A DNA stretch of 64,000 nucleotides from Streptomyces spinosus (lineage in GTDB: Bacteria > Actinomycetota > Actinomycetes > Streptomycetales > Streptomycetaceae). The notes beneath the pieces were generated by a model. That model made no database searches, was not told the DNA's origin, and was given only the letters and a program-made list of their open reading frames with translations. The position numbers and the translations under genes are program-made. The stretch is from NCBI RefSeq assembly GCF_020400655.1, contig NZ_JAINRC010000002.1, positions 186,001 through 250,000 on the forward strand. Reading direction: 5' to 3'. Below, piece after piece: positions 35,718-46,804 of this stretch; positions within the stretch are counted from its first letter, which is position 1; every line of letters starts with the position of its first letter.

Positions 35718-36887
35718 TCAAGCTCCCTTCGCGGCCTCGAACAGCTCCGCCCGCGGGTCCTCGCCCGCGGTCGCCTCGCGATACGCCTCCAGTGCGTCAC
35801 GAGCCTTCCCCGACAGGTCCGTCGGGACACGCACCTCGACGGTGACCAGGAGGTCGCCGCGGGTGCCGTCCTTGCGGACCGCGCCCTTGCCCCGAGCGCG
35901 CATGGTACGGCCGTTGGGCGTGCCGGGCGGCAGTTTCAGGGTGACGGGCGGGCCGCCGAGGGTCGGCACCCGCACCTCACCGCCGAGGGCCGCCTCGGGG
36001 TACGTCACCGGCACGGTGACGGTGAGGTTGTCGCCCTTGCGTCCGAACACCGGGTGCTCGCCGACATGGACGACCACGTACAGGTCGCCGGCCGGTCCGC
36101 CCCGCTCGCCGGGCGCGCCCTTGCCGCGCAGCCGGATCCGCTGCCCGTCGGTGACGCCCGCCGGGATGCGGACCTGCATCGTGCGGGACGACTTGGCGCG
36201 CCCGCTGCCCTTGCACTCCGTGCAGGGGTGCTCGGCGATCAGGCCGCGGCCCTTGCAGTCGGGGCAGGGGTCGGTGAGCGAGAAGCCGCCCCCGGACCCC
36301 CGGGCGACCTGGCCGGTGCCGACGCAGGTCGGGCACACGCGCGGTGTGCCGTTCTTGTCGCCGGTGCCCGAGCAGGCCTTGCAGGGCGCCTGGGAGGACA
36401 TCCGCAGGGGCACCGTGGCCCCCTCGATGGCCTCCGTGAAGCTCAGCGTGACCTCGGACTCGATGTCCTGGCCGCGCCGGGGCTGGGTCCGCGTGCCCGC
36501 GGCGCCGCCGCCGCGGTTGAACAGGCCCCCGAAGACGTCACCGAGTCCGCCGCCGAAGCCTCCGCCCTGGGCGGCGCCTCCGAAGAGGTCGCCCAGGTCG
36601 AAGTTGAAGGAGCCGCCGGCCGCGCCCGGCCCCGGGCGGAAGCCGCCGTTGCCGAACAGCGCGCGCGCCTCGTCGTACTCCTTGCGCTTCTTGGGGTCGC
36701 CGAGGACGTCGTTCGCCTCGGAGATCTCCTTGAAGCGCTCCTCCGCCTTGGCGTTGCCCTTGTTGGCGTCCGGGTGGAACTCGCGGGCGAGCTTCCGGTA
36801 CGCCTTCTTGATCTCGGCCTCGGTGGCGTCCTTGGGGACGCCGAGGACCTTGTAGTAGTCCTTCTCGATGAAGTCCTTGGTGCTCAT
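35718..36887 (-). CDS. dnaJ: Chaperone protein DnaJ
   Basis: 389 residues. J-domain with HPD in REFHPDANKG, G/F-rich linker (FGGG repeats, about 85-130), and a zinc-binding domain with four CxxCxGxG-like repeats (CKACSGTG, CPTCVGTG, CPDCKGRG, CTECKGSG). The C-terminal substrate-binding beta domains follow. It stimulates DnaK ATPase and delivers substrates. It lies 33 bases after grpE in the operon. Confidence 0.98.
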   Translation of the reverse strand: MSTKDFIEKDYYKVLGVPKDATEAEIKKAYRKLAREFHPDANKGNAKAEERFKEISEANDVLGDPKKRKEYDEARALFGNGGFRPGPGAAGGSFNFDLGDLFGGAAQGGGFGGGLGDVFGGLFNRGGGAAGTRTQPRRGQDIESEVTLSFTEAIEGATVPLRMSSQAPCKACSGTGDKNGTPRVCPTCVGTGQVARGSGGGFSLTDPCPDCKGRGLIAEHPCTECKGSGRAKSSRTMQVRIPAGVTDGQRIRLRGKGAPGERGGPAGDLYVVVHVGEHPVFGRKGDNLTVTVPVTYPEAALGGEVRVPTLGGPPVTLKLPPGTPNGRTMRARGKGAVRKDGTRGDLLVTVEVRVPTDLSGKARDALEAYREATAGEDPRAELFEAAKGA

Positions 36888-36920
36888 CCTCGACGCCCCT
36901 CCTTCCCGTCAGTGTTCCCG

Positions 36921-37579
36921 TCAGCCCTCGTCCGGGCCACCGTTCTCCTTGTCGTCGGCCGCCGGCGTCTCCTCGGCGCCCTCGGCCTTGACGGTCTGCG
37001 CGCCGGGCTGCGGTTCGGCGACGGCCACCCGCGCGGGGCGGATGGTGCGCTCGCCGATGCGGTACCCGGGCTGCAGGATCGCCACGCAGGTCGTCTCGGT
37101 GACGTCCGGCGCGTAACTGTGCATCAGGGCCTCGTGGATCGTCGGGTCGAAGGGCTCGCCCTCCTTGCCGAACTGCTGGAGGCCCATCTTGGCCGCGACG
37201 GTCTCCAGCGACTCGGCCACCGACTTGAAGCCGCCGACCAGCTCGCCGTGTTCGCGCGCGCGGCCGATGTCGTCGAGCACGGGCAGGAGCTCGGTCAGGA
37301 GGTTCGCGATGGCGATCTCCTTGACCGCGATCCGGTCGCGCTCGACCCGGCGGCGGTAGTTCTGGTACTCGGCCTGGAGCCGCTGGAGGTCCGCCGTGCG
37401 CTCGTTCAGCGCCGTGCGCACCTGGTCCAGCTGGGCGACCAGACCGGCGTTGTTCTCTGCGTGTCCGTCCCCGGCCGGGGCCGCCCCCTCCTCGGGGGCG
37501 GCCTTCGGCTCGGCGTCGTCGGAGGTGGCGCCGGAGGGGACGTCGGACTTCTCCTCGAAGCCCGGGGTCTCCTCCGTCA

Positions 37580-37580
<1 letters not shown>
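36921..37580 (-). CDS. grpE: Nucleotide exchange factor GrpE
   Basis: 219 residues. An acidic disordered N-terminus (1-50) and a long dimerising coiled coil (LDQVRTALNERTADLQRLQ) lead into the beta domain with VAILQPGYRIGERTIRPARV. It opens DnaK to release ADP and acts as a thermosensor. The start overlaps the dnaK stop by one base (TAATG), so the two are translationally coupled. The extended acidic C-terminus is normal for Streptomyces. Confidence 0.97.
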
Positions 37581-39487
<1,907 letters not shown>

Positions 39488-39495
39488 TCAACAGA

Positions 39496-39516
39496 CCTGA
39501 GCCAGCAAGACTCAAC
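39496..39516. promoter_or_regulatory. HAIR-like operator 2 upstream of dnaK
   Basis: CCTGAGC-N7-ACTCAAC, a degenerate copy of the same inverted repeat 52 bases from the first (about five helical turns). The S. coelicolor dnaK promoter also carries several HspR sites, to my knowledge. Confidence 0.65.
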
Positions 39517-39518
39517 TC

Positions 39519-40538
39519 TTATCCGTTCCTTACACGCAAGTGCCCGCTGACCTGCGTCGACGGCGGCCGACGGCCCTGCGGAGCGGGAATCAGAAGGAGG
39601 ACGAGAACGGCGAAGGCGACCCCGCCGGCCACCCAGAGCACGGCCGAGTCCCCCGTCCAGCCGGTGTGCACGAGCACCCCCACGAGCACCGAGGAGAAGG
39701 CGCCGGCCCCCAGCAGCACGACCGACCCCTGCGGGGCGAGCCCGAGCCGCCGCAGCCGGTGGGCGAGGTGGTCGGGGCCGCGCCGCAGCAGCGGGCGCCG
39801 GGCCACCCCCCGGGCGAGGACCACGAGGAGGGCGTCGGCGACGGCCACGGCACCGAGGCAGAACACCACCGCCGCGCTCGGCCCGATGTCGTAGCCCGCG
39901 CGCGTGAAGACCACCGCCGACGACAGCACGAACCCGGTGAACAGCGAGCCGCAGGCGCCGAGCCCGACCCGCGCGGGATGCCAGTTGTGCATCAGGAAGC
40001 CGGTGAGCGCGGCGGCGACCACGCTCAGCAGCACGGCGAGCCCGTCCATCACCTCGGCGGCGGCACAGGCGCCGGCACCGAAGGCGGTGACCACGCCGAC
40101 CGTCCCGGCCAGCCCGTCGGCGTGGTCGAGCCCCTTGAAGGCGAGGGTGGCGAGGACGATCCAGCCGATGGCCAGCAGCCCGCCCGGCACGCCCGTCTCG
40201 TCGTACGGCACCACGCAGACCGCCGCCACGGCCGTACCGGTGACGAGCACGCGCGCGCGCAGCCGCCACACGTCGGCCACCAGACCCAGCCCGGCGACGG
40301 CCGCGGCGGCCGTGAGCAGCCGTCCGACCCCCTCCCCGAGCGGGGCGACCCGGGTCCACTCACCCGTTCCGGCGACCAGGCAGGTGACGATCACGACCGC
40401 GAGACCCCCGAGGAGGGGCAGGGGCCGCTGCCGGCGCCGGTCCAGGATCCCGGCCCTGCGGGCGGGCAGCCGGAACGCCGCCGCGAGCACGGCGGTGAGG
40501 AGAAGGGCTGCGGTGGCGGCGGCGATCCCGTAGAGCAC
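39519..40538 (-). CDS. MraY/WecA-like polyprenyl-phosphate glycosylphosphotransferase family membrane protein
   Basis: 339 residues with about ten hydrophobic helices. GILDRRRQRPLPLLGGLAV in the first cytoplasmic loop and LDHADGLAG in the middle match the GT4 family, which transfers sugar-phosphate to undecaprenyl phosphate. Key catalytic residues deviate: the usual GLxDD reads GLVADVWRL and the C-terminal HxHH region reads PDHLAHRLRRLG. It may be an altered-specificity or inactive member. It ends just before the dnaK HAIR sites and is not part of that operon. Confidence 0.75.
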   Translation of the reverse strand: MLYGIAAATAALLLTAVLAAAFRLPARRAGILDRRRQRPLPLLGGLAVVIVTCLVAGTGEWTRVAPLGEGVGRLLTAAAAVAGLGLVADVWRLRARVLVTGTAVAAVCVVPYDETGVPGGLLAIGWIVLATLAFKGLDHADGLAGTVGVVTAFGAGACAAAEVMDGLAVLLSVVAAALTGFLMHNWHPARVGLGACGSLFTGFVLSSAVVFTRAGYDIGPSAAVVFCLGAVAVADALLVVLARGVARRPLLRRGPDHLAHRLRRLGLAPQGSVVLLGAGAFSSVLVGVLVHTGWTGDSAVLWVAGGVAFAVLVLLLIPAPQGRRPPSTQVSGHLRVRNG

Positions 40539-40672
40539 GGCTCTAAGGTAGGGGCGAAAGTATCAATTCGGTACGAATAACACGATCCGATTGACGGGCG
40601 GCGACCCAGATCACCCCGCGCTCGGCTGCATCCCGACGGAAGATGGGGGTAGTCTCAGACGGACTGCATAAG

Positions 40673-40686
40673 TTACCGCTTAGTAA
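40673..40686. promoter_or_regulatory. TTAC-N6-GTAA inverted repeat upstream of the Fe-S reductase gene
   Basis: TTACCGCTTAGTAA, 53 bases before the start codon, in an A/T-rich island unlike the surroundings. The form suits a TetR-type dimer; which regulator binds is unknown. Confidence 0.35.
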
Positions 40687-40738
40687 TGTCGATCAGCTCA
40701 GACAGCTCGTTCGAACCGAGGCCGCCTCAGGAGCCCCA

Positions 40739-43021
40739 ATGCAACTCGCCGCGATCATCGTGTCGCTGGTCCTGATCGTGGTCGGCGTGGCACTGTTCGG
40801 CCGCGCCCTCCTGCAGATCTACAACTTCATGCGGCTGGGCCAGCCGGTGCCGGCCGGCACGCGGACCGACGATCCCGCACAGCGCACCCTCACCGTGGTC
40901 AAGGAGTTCCTCGGCCACACGCGGATGAACCGCTGGGGCATCGTCGGCGTGGCGCACTGGTTCGTGGCGGTGGGCTTCTTCACGCTCCTGCTGACGATCG
41001 TCAACGCGTTCGGACAGCTGTTCAAGGCGGACTGGCTGCTGCCGGTCCTCGGCGACTGGGCGCCGTACAACGTCTACGTCGAGTTCATCGGCACCATGAC
41101 GGTGATCGGCATCCTCGCCCTGATCGTCATCCGCCAGCTGAGCCACCCGCGCAAGCCGGGCCGCAAGTCCCGCTTCGCCGGCTCCAACTTCGGCCAGGCG
41201 TACTTCGTCGAGGCCGTCATCCTCATCGTCGGCGTCTGCATCTTCATGCTGCACGCCCTCGAAGGCGCCCAGCACCACGTGGGCGGCTACGAGGCCTCGT
41301 TCTTCATCTCCTACCCGGTCGTCTCCTGGCTGGAGCACGCGGACGTCTCCACGCTGCAGAACCTCACCTACTTCTTCGCCGGCCTGAAGATCGCGACCTC
41401 CTTCATCTGGATGATCACGGTCGCCCTGAAGACCGACATGGGCGTGGCCTGGCACCGCTTCCTGGCGTTCCCGAACATCTGGTTCAAGCGCAACGCCACC
41501 GGCGAGACCTCGCTCGGCGCCCTGCTGCCGATGACGTCCGGCGGCAAGCCGATCAACTTCGAGGACCCCGGCGACGACGACGTCTTCGGCGTCTCCCAGG
41601 TCGAGCAGTTCTCCTGGAAGGGCCTGCTGGACTTCTCCACCTGCACCGAGTGCGGCCGCTGCCAGTCGCAGTGCCCCGCCTGGAACACCGGCAAGCCGCT
41701 CTCTCCGAAGCTGCTGATCATGTCGCTGCGGGACCACGCCCACGCCAAGGCGCCCTACCTGCTGGCCGGTGGCGGCAAGACCATGGAGGGCGAGGAGAAG
41801 GCCTCCGAGGAGCAGCTGAAGGACGTCCCCGCCGCCGCACTCGCCGAGGCCGAGCGCCCGCTGATCGGCACGGCCGAGGAGAACGGCGTCATCGACCCGG
41901 ACGTGCTGTGGTCCTGCACCACCTGCGGCGCCTGCGTCGAGCAGTGCCCGGTCGACATCGAGCACGTCGACCACATCGTCGACATGCGCCGCTACCAGGT
42001 GATGATCGAGAGCGCCTTCCCGTCCGAGGCGGGCACGATGCTCAAGAACCTGGAGAAGAAGGGCAACCCCTGGGGCCTGGCCAAGAAGCAGCGCCTGGAG
42101 TGGACCAAGGAGGTCGACTTCGAGGTCCCGGTCGTCGGCAAGGACATCGAGGACCTCACCGAGGTCGAGTACCTGTACTGGGTCGGCTGCGCCGGCGCCC
42201 TGGAGGACCGCGCCAAGAAGACCACCAAGGCCTTCGCCGAGCTGCTGCACATCGCGGGCGTGAAGTTCGCGATCATGGGCGGCGACGAGAAGTGCACCGG
42301 TGACTCCGCCCGCCGCCTGGGCAACGAGCCCCTCTTCCAGGAGCTCGGCATGGAGAACGTGATGGCCCTGAACACGGCGTTCGGCGAGGAGCTGGACGAC
42401 GAGGGCAAGGTCGTCCCCGAGTCCGCGAAGCCGAGGTCGGCGAAGAAGATCGTCGCCACCTGCCCGCACTGCCTGAACACGATCGGCAACGAGTACCCGC
42501 AGCTCGGCGGCGACTACGAGGTCATCCACCACACCCAGCTGCTCCAGCACCTGGTGGACGAGGGCAAGCTGGTCCCGGTCACCCCGGTCGAGGGCATCAT
42601 CACGTACCACGACCCGTGCTACCTGGGCCGGCACAACAAGATCTACACGCCCCCGCGCGAGATCATCGGCAAGGTCCCCGGCCTGCGCAACGAGGAGATG
42701 CACCGGCACAAGGAGCGCGGCTTCTGCTGCGGCGCCGGCGGCGCGCGCATGTGGATGGAGGAGCGCATCGGCAAGCGCATCAACAACGAGCGCGTCGACG
42801 AGGCCCTGTCGCTGAACCCCGACATCGTCTCCACCGCCTGCCCGTTCTGCCTGGTCATGCTCACGGACTCCGTGAACGGCAAGAAGAACGACGGCAAGGC
42901 CAAGGAGTCCATCCAGGTCGTGGACGTCGCCCAGCTGCTGCTCGACTCCGTCAAGACGCCGGCCGACCCGGCGGGCGAGGCCGAGGCGCACAGCGAGCCG
43001 GAGCCGGAGCCGGTGAAGTAA
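40739..43021 (+). CDS. Membrane-bound Fe-S oxidoreductase, EtfD-like (heterodisulfide-reductase type)
   Basis: 760 residues. Residues 1-270 are a five- or six-helix membrane domain like nitrate-reductase gamma/HdrE. A two-cluster ferredoxin part follows (CTECGRCQSQCP and CTTCGACVEQCP). The C-terminal part has two CCG domains: ATCPHCLNTIGNEYP, YHDPCYLGRHN, GFCCGAGGARMW and CPFC. The layout matches mycobacterial Rv0338c/EtfD, which passes electrons from ETF to menaquinone during fatty-acid oxidation; I infer that role here. AGGAG lies just before the ATG at 40739. The gene ends at a strong hairpin and is monocistronic. Confidence 0.88.
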   Translation: MQLAAIIVSLVLIVVGVALFGRALLQIYNFMRLGQPVPAGTRTDDPAQRTLTVVKEFLGHTRMNRWGIVGVAHWFVAVGFFTLLLTIVNAFGQLFKADWLLPVLGDWAPYNVYVEFIGTMTVIGILALIVIRQLSHPRKPGRKSRFAGSNFGQAYFVEAVILIVGVCIFMLHALEGAQHHVGGYEASFFISYPVVSWLEHADVSTLQNLTYFFAGLKIATSFIWMITVALKTDMGVAWHRFLAFPNIWFKRNATGETSLGALLPMTSGGKPINFEDPGDDDVFGVSQVEQFSWKGLLDFSTCTECGRCQSQCPAWNTGKPLSPKLLIMSLRDHAHAKAPYLLAGGGKTMEGEEKASEEQLKDVPAAALAEAERPLIGTAEENGVIDPDVLWSCTTCGACVEQCPVDIEHVDHIVDMRRYQVMIESAFPSEAGTMLKNLEKKGNPWGLAKKQRLEWTKEVDFEVPVVGKDIEDLTEVEYLYWVGCAGALEDRAKKTTKAFAELLHIAGVKFAIMGGDEKCTGDSARRLGNEPLFQELGMENVMALNTAFGEELDDEGKVVPESAKPRSAKKIVATCPHCLNTIGNEYPQLGGDYEVIHHTQLLQHLVDEGKLVPVTPVEGIITYHDPCYLGRHNKIYTPPREIIGKVPGLRNEEMHRHKERGFCCGAGGARMWMEERIGKRINNERVDEALSLNPDIVSTACPFCLVMLTDSVNGKKNDGKAKESIQVVDVAQLLLDSVKTPADPAGEAEAHSEPEPEPVK

Positions 43022-43035
43022 CGGCCCCCGGAAAG

Positions 43036-43076
43036 CGGCGGCGCCCCCTGACCCGCACGGTCAGGGGGCGCCGCCG
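43036..43076. terminator. Bidirectional terminator
   Basis: Perfect 18-pair stem (43036-43053 with 43059-43076), 5-base loop, between the convergent Fe-S reductase and monooxygenase-like genes. Confidence 0.92.
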
Positions 43077-43082
43077 TATCCG

Positions 43083-43409
43083 CTAGGCGTTCCCGGGCGC
43101 GGCCTGCTGCACCACCTCGAACGACCACAGGGTCGAGCCGGAGGCCGCGGGCTTCGGACGCTCGCCGCCCTCGCCGCCGCCCTGGTGCGCCGACTTCATC
43201 GGCCCCTCCATCCACGCCTGGAAGGACTCCTCGTCACGCCAGCGTGTGTAGACGAGGTACTGGTCGGTGCCCTCGACCGGCCGCAGCAGCTCGAACCACT
43301 CGAAGCCGTCGGAGTTCTCCACCGCGTGCGCCCGCGAGGCGAACCGCTTCTCCAGAACCTCCCGCTGCTCGGCCGGGACGGTCAGCACGTTGATCTTCAC
43401 TACGCTCAC
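43083..43409 (-). CDS. Antibiotic-biosynthesis-monooxygenase (ABM) domain protein
   Basis: 108 residues with a dimeric alpha/beta-barrel ABM domain: VVKINVLTVPAEQREVLEKRF, SDGFEWFELLRP and QYLVYTRWRDEESFQAWM. The family includes heme-degrading IsdG and quinone-forming monooxygenases; here the Ser/Gly/Lys-rich insertion before the last strand (HQGGGEGGERPKPAASGS) is seen in actinobacterial IsdG-like members. The heme-ligand His cannot be assigned with certainty. GTG start at 43409. Confidence 0.85.
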   Translation of the reverse strand: MSVVKINVLTVPAEQREVLEKRFASRAHAVENSDGFEWFELLRPVEGTDQYLVYTRWRDEESFQAWMEGPMKSAHQGGGEGGERPKPAASGSTLWSFEVVQQAAPGNA

Positions 43410-43835
43410 ATCGCACCTCTCCTCGAACGGGGCCCCGACTGGACCGCCTGATCCGGATCATGTGCGCGCAGTGTCCTACATCCGGCAGTCAAGGACGCGT
43501 GAGGACGACTGCGCGTCGTCCCCCGAAGCGCGGCGGACCACCAGGGGCGTAGCGGTCCTCGGCCTCATCGCGCTGTCGACCCCTTGCCGTGTACGAGGGC
43601 GGGACGGGGAAGCCGGCCGGCGCCGAACCGGCGGTGGCCTCCGGTCCCCACCGGCGGTCACAGCGGCCCGGGGAAATTCACCGAACTCATGTACAACCTT
43701 TACGCCCCGGCGCGGGTCTCTTGATCGCCGGACTCCTGTGAACCGCGGGGCAACTCGCGTCGAACACGGGGAGACCGCACCCCATCGACTGCGGATGCCC
43801 GCCAGGCATCCCCCGCATGCCGTAGGAGAAACCGC
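43410..43835. other. Divergent intergenic region
   Basis: 426 bases between the ABM gene and the first FG-GAP gene. Frames on either strand look like shadows. A less GC-rich segment at 43675-43735 (GGAAATTCACCG...CATGTACAACC) may hold the promoter of the FG-GAP gene, and TAGGAGAAACC just before 43836 is its ribosome site. Confidence 0.5.
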
Positions 43836-45317
43836 ATGCACAAGCACCGCCGACTCGCCCTCGCGACGGCCACCGCGGCCGCGCTGACGGGCGGTCTGCT
43901 CACCTTCGCCGCGTCGCCCGCGACCGCCGCGGACTCCGTCAAGGTCGCGAAGGCCGACTTCAACGGCGACGGCATCGGCGACGTCGCCACCTCGGCCGCC
44001 GGCGCCTACGTCAACGGCCGCAAGGACGCCGGCCAGATCGTCGTGCTGTACGGCACCGCCACCGGCGTCCAGTCCGCCAAGCGCACCGTCATCAGCCAGG
44101 ACACCACCGGCGTGGCCGGCACCGCCGAGACCGGCGACGGCTTCGGCCGGGAGACGGCCTTCGGCGACTTCAACGCCGACGGCTACGACGACCTCGCCGT
44201 CGGCTCCCCGTTCGAGAAGGTCGGCGCCGACACCAACGGCGGCGACCTCGTCATCCTGTACGGCTCCAAGTCCGGTCTGACCGGCAAGTCCGCCCACCTG
44301 GTCGACCCCGCCGCCTCCGCCCACGACTACTGGGGCAAGGACCTCGCCGCCGGCGACTTCGACGGCGACGGCAAGACCGACCTGGTCGTCGGCAGCTCCG
44401 CCGCCACGCTCTACCTCTACAAGGGCGGCATCAGCAGCTCCGGCACCGCGGGCAGCGTCACCACCGTCAAGCCGCCCATCCTGTCCGGCAGCAACGACTA
44501 CCCGTTCGGCCCGATGAGCCTCACCGCCGGCGACGTCAACGGCGACGGCCGCACCGACCTGGTGGTCGACGGCTACGAGACCTCCACCCAGTACGGCTGG
44601 AACACCAACTACTGGCTGCCCGGCACCGCGAGCGGTCTGACCGGCTCCTCCGCCAAGGCCCTCAAGCCCGGCATCATCACGGCCATCGGCGACATCAACG
44701 GCGACGGCTTCGGCGACATCGTCAGCGGCGCCGGCTGGGACGCCACCACCGAGGACGGCACCCCCGTCCCGGACGCCTCCAACGGCGGCCGGGTGAACAT
44801 CACCTACGGCTCCGCCTCCGGCCCGGCCGGCACCACCGGCATCAACCAGAACACCGGCAGCGTCCCCGGCACCTCCGAGAAGGGCGACTCCTTCGGCTGG
44901 GACCTCGACCTCGGCGACATCAACGGCGACGGCTACCAGGACCTCGTGGTCAGCGCCCCGCTGGAGGACATCGAGGGCGTCACCGACACCGGCGCGGTCA
45001 CCGTCCTGTACGGCTCGGCGTCCGGCGTGAACACCGCCTCCGGCGCCCAGTCCTTCAACCAGAACACCACCGGTGTCCCCGGCGGCAACGAGAAGAACGA
45101 CCTCTTCGGCGTCGACGTCAAGCTCGACGACGTCACCGGCGACGGCAAGGCCGACCTGGTGATCGGCGCGAACGAGGACAGCGGCGACGGTGCCCTCACC
45201 TACCTGCCGTCCAACGGCTCGAAGATCACCACCTCGGGCAGCCGCTTCATCGGCGCCGGCAGCGCCGGCGTCTCCACCTCGGGCACCCCGCAGTTCGGCT
45301 CCGTCTTCGCCGACTGA
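43836..45317 (+). CDS. Secreted FG-GAP repeat protein (copy 1 of 3)
   Basis: 493 residues. Sec signal peptide (MHKHRRLALATATAAALTGG... ending SPATAA, about 31 residues). It then has about seven FG-GAP/VCBS blades of a beta-propeller, each with a calcium-binding DxNGDGxxD loop and phrases like GVPGxxExxDxFG and VLYG. The fold resembles the integrin alpha-chain propeller and usually mediates extracellular binding or scaffolding. No enzymatic domain is present. TAGGAG precedes the ATG. It is followed in tandem by two paralogues. Confidence 0.93.
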   Translation: MHKHRRLALATATAAALTGGLLTFAASPATAADSVKVAKADFNGDGIGDVATSAAGAYVNGRKDAGQIVVLYGTATGVQSAKRTVISQDTTGVAGTAETGDGFGRETAFGDFNADGYDDLAVGSPFEKVGADTNGGDLVILYGSKSGLTGKSAHLVDPAASAHDYWGKDLAAGDFDGDGKTDLVVGSSAATLYLYKGGISSSGTAGSVTTVKPPILSGSNDYPFGPMSLTAGDVNGDGRTDLVVDGYETSTQYGWNTNYWLPGTASGLTGSSAKALKPGIITAIGDINGDGFGDIVSGAGWDATTEDGTPVPDASNGGRVNITYGSASGPAGTTGINQNTGSVPGTSEKGDSFGWDLDLGDINGDGYQDLVVSAPLEDIEGVTDTGAVTVLYGSASGVNTASGAQSFNQNTTGVPGGNEKNDLFGVDVKLDDVTGDGKADLVIGANEDSGDGALTYLPSNGSKITTSGSRFIGAGSAGVSTSGTPQFGSVFAD

Positions 45318-45391
45318 CCAGCCCCGTCCCGTTCCTCCCCGGCCGGGCCCGCGCCTCGCGGGCCCGGCCTCCTCCCACCCGGAGCCCCGCC

Positions 45392-46804
45392 TTGCGCAAG
45401 CGCGTCCTCCTGCTGGCCGCCACCCTGACCACCGGCCTGCTCACCGCCCTGCCCGTCACCCCCGCCTCCGCCGCGCCCTCCCGTCTGGCCGGCGACTTCA
45501 ACGGCGACGGCTACCTGGACATCGCCCTGAGCGCCGCCGGCCACCAGGTCGGCTCCGCGCAGCAGGCCGGTGCGGTCGTCGTGCTCTACGGCTCGTCCTC
45601 GGGCGTCTCGGCCGCCAAGCGCACCCTGATCACGCAGAACTCCACCGGTGTCCCGGGCACCGCCGAGGCAGGGGACCTCTTCGGCCAGAGCCTGGCCGCC
45701 GGCGACCTCGACGGCGACGGCTACTCCGACCTCGTCGTGGGCGCCCCGGGCGAGAGCATCGGCGACCGGGACGCCGTGGGCAGCGCCACCATCCTGTGGG
45801 GCGGCAAGTCCGGCCTGTCCGGCGGCGCCCTGGTGCCCCAGCCGTCCACCCAGGACGAGTGGAACAACTTCGCCACCGGCATCGCGGTCGCCGACTTCGA
45901 CGGGGACGGGAAGAACGACGTCACCCTGACCGGGCGGACCGAGACCCGCGTCTACAAGGGCCCCTTCACCCGCACGGGCACCCCGGTGAGCAACCTCCGG
46001 GTCGGCGAACTGGGCACCACCACCGAGGTGTTCGCGGGCGACCTGAACGGCGACCGCGCCGCCGAACGCTTCTACCCGTTCCTCGTCGACGGCGACGAGG
46101 GCGGCGACATCCGGTACTTCACCTGGAACGGCTCCAAGCACGTCATGAAGGCCCTGCCGAAGGCCGACGGCCTGCCCGGCTCCATCGGCGACGTCAACGG
46201 CGACGGCTACGGCGACGTGGTCCTCGGCGACCCCACGGACCCCGGCGCGTCCAAGAAGTCCGGCCACAAGGGCGGCCAGATCTCCGTCTGGTACGGCGGC
46301 CCGAACGGCCCCGACCCCGCCCAGACCCCGACCGTCATCCACCAGGACACCGCGGGGGTGCCCGGAACCGGCGAGGCGGACGACCTGTTCGGCTCGTCGG
46401 TCGCCACCGGTGACATCAACGGCGACGGCTACGCCGACGTCGCGGTCGGCGCCCCCGGCGAGGACCTCGGCAAGTTCAACGAGGCGGGCGCGGTGACGGT
46501 CCTGTTCGGCTCCGCCTCCGGCCTGACCACCAAGGGCGCCAAGATCTGGACGCAGGACACCGAGGGCGTGCCCGGCGGCTCCGAGGCCTGGGACCAGTTC
46601 GGCCAGTCGGTGCGGCTGACCGACATCAACAAGAACGGCAAGGCCGACCTGATCGTCGGCGCGGGCGGCGAGAACGGCTACGGCGCCGTCACCGTCCTGC
46701 GCGGCACCGCCTCCGGCCTGACCACCGACTACGCCAAGTTCATCGGCGCCCGCGACGTCTCCGTCCAGGGCCTCGGGAACTTCGCCTGGGCCATCGCCCG
46801 GTGA
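45392..46804 (+). CDS. Secreted FG-GAP repeat protein (copy 2 of 3)
   Basis: 470 residues from a TTG at 45392 with GGAG upstream. Signal peptide RKRVLLLAATLTTGLLTALP then ASAA. Same propeller architecture as copy 1, with calcium loops DFNGDGYLD, DLDGDGYSD, DVNGDGYGD, DINGDGYAD and a last blade where DINKNGKAD replaces the usual Gly-Asp. It ends FAWAIAR without an anchor. Its stop overlaps the start of copy 3, so copies 2 and 3 are translationally coupled. Confidence 0.92.
   Translation: MRKRVLLLAATLTTGLLTALPVTPASAAPSRLAGDFNGDGYLDIALSAAGHQVGSAQQAGAVVVLYGSSSGVSAAKRTLITQNSTGVPGTAEAGDLFGQSLAAGDLDGDGYSDLVVGAPGESIGDRDAVGSATILWGGKSGLSGGALVPQPSTQDEWNNFATGIAVADFDGDGKNDVTLTGRTETRVYKGPFTRTGTPVSNLRVGELGTTTEVFAGDLNGDRAAERFYPFLVDGDEGGDIRYFTWNGSKHVMKALPKADGLPGSIGDVNGDGYGDVVLGDPTDPGASKKSGHKGGQISVWYGGPNGPDPAQTPTVIHQDTAGVPGTGEADDLFGSSVATGDINGDGYADVAVGAPGEDLGKFNEAGAVTVLFGSASGLTTKGAKIWTQDTEGVPGGSEAWDQFGQSVRLTDINKNGKADLIVGAGGENGYGAVTVLRGTASGLTTDYAKFIGARDVSVQGLGNFAWAIAR

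Noticed and set aside
40727..42991. A 754-codon minus-strand frame over the Fe-S reductase.
   Set aside because: Antisense shadow; the plus strand encodes clear membrane helices and cysteine motifs.
43476..44324. Minus-strand protein overlapping the first FG-GAP gene.
   Set aside because: Val/Gly/Ala-rich shadow frame of the FG-GAP gene.
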